Of a stretch of 5,441 nt of DNA, positions 5,284 to 5,441 are shown piece by piece (position 1 is the stretch's first letter; every line of letters starts with the position of its first letter). Origin of the DNA: Lamprocystis purpurea (lineage in GTDB: Bacteria; Pseudomonadota; Gammaproteobacteria; Chromatiales; Chromatiaceae); contig DYRB01000234.1 in the NCBI GenBank assembly GCA_020718945.1, positions 1 to 5,441 of the forward strand, in the 5' to 3' direction. A program made the position numbers and the translations under genes. Below the pieces are notes generated by a model. The model had not been told where the DNA came from. It ran no database searches and saw nothing but the letters and a program-made list of their open reading frames with translations.

Positions 5284-5441
5284 ATGAAAACCACTATCGA
5301 GTGCTTCAAGAAGACCGCTGTTGCCGCCGTTGTCGGGCTGAGCCTGGCCGCGAGCGGTGCGGCGGTAGCTATGAATGGCATGTCCGGCATGGGCGGCATG
5401 GGCGGGATGTCCGGCATGGGCGGGATGTCCGGCATGGGCGG
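5284..5441 (+). CDS. Exported Met/Gly/Ser repeat protein, N-terminal part (runs off the window)
   Basis: Only the first 52 codons are visible. The ATG at 5284 has GAGGA (5272-5276) 7 bases upstream. Residues 1-29 are a typical signal peptide: KTTIECFKK, then a hydrophobic AVAAVVGLSLAASG core, then AAVA before M30. A single Cys at residue 7 lies inside the signal and is not a lipobox. The mature part is, as far as seen, only Met, Gly, Ser and one Asn, built from MSGMGG units with Met every third residue. Such a chain is likely disordered or fibrous. Methionine-rich exported segments can bind Cu(I) or absorb oxidants, and Gly-rich exported proteins can form sheaths such as those around sulfur globules, but neither role is shown here. 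It probably forms a transcription unit with the gene at 4923. Confidence 0.85.
   Translation, partial: MKTTIECFKKTAVAAVVGLSLAASGAAVAMNGMSGMGGMGGMSGMGGMSGMG
5380..5441 (+). repeat. 18-base tandem repeat encoding MSGMGG
   Basis: Units ATG TCC GGC ATG GGC GGS occur at 5380-5397, 5407-5424 and 5425-5441 (cut by the window edge), with a 9-base half-unit ATG GGC GGG at 5398-5406. The DNA is almost identical between copies, including codon choice. This points to recent slippage or expansion, and copy number may vary between strains. Confidence 0.88.

Noticed and set aside
4508..5287. A plus-strand frame containing LCPRCGQP, resembling half of a zinc ribbon
   Set aside because: Only one CxxC is present, the rest is low-complexity, the nominal start is a TTG overlapping the previous stop, and the frame runs over the sigma-54 promoter and the gene at 4923.

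Overview
This is a very GC-rich bacterial window. It reads as a two-component signalling pair (minus strand) facing a set of small exported proteins (plus strand). The composition, the NtrC-type signalling and a REP-like GTCGGG..TCCGAC palindrome at the left edge suggest a high-GC gammaproteobacterium. A purple sulfur bacterium (Chromatiaceae) is my best guess, but nothing here proves the taxon.

Layout. Positions 1-143 hold a REP-like palindrome array and a small hairpin, with no gene. Positions 144-3426 (minus) encode a sensor histidine kinase followed 4 bases later by an NtrC-type sigma-54 activator, clearly one operon. The kinase has a periplasmic domain with one c-type heme motif (CQECH) and a cytoplasmic PAS-like region with a Cys/His cluster. 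Positions 3427-3689 are a divergent control region. Positions 3690-4511 (plus) encode an unrecognised exported protein with three copies of a GW-x-V-x-R..G..L-x-P repeat. Positions 4512-4922 are a 411-base control region. Positions 4923-5228 encode a small exported aromatic-rich protein. From 5284 to the window edge is the start of an exported Met/Gly/Ser repeat protein.

Main result. Both control regions carry a well-matched sigma-54 (-24/-12) promoter pointing at the exported-protein genes: GG at 3625 with GC at 3637, and GG at 4801 with GC at 4813. Each also has an inverted repeat of the form CTGAC-N5-GGCAG centred 100 and 97 bases upstream of the -24 GG. A third, perfect copy (CTGAC-N5-GTCAG) lies at 4538-4552. 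I found this motif nowhere else in the window. The simplest model is a local circuit. A heme-based or redox-sensing kinase phosphorylates the NtrC-type regulator, which binds the CTGAC sites as enhancers and opens the two sigma-54 promoters, driving secretion of three small proteins. The signal and the function of the secreted proteins cannot be read from the sequence.
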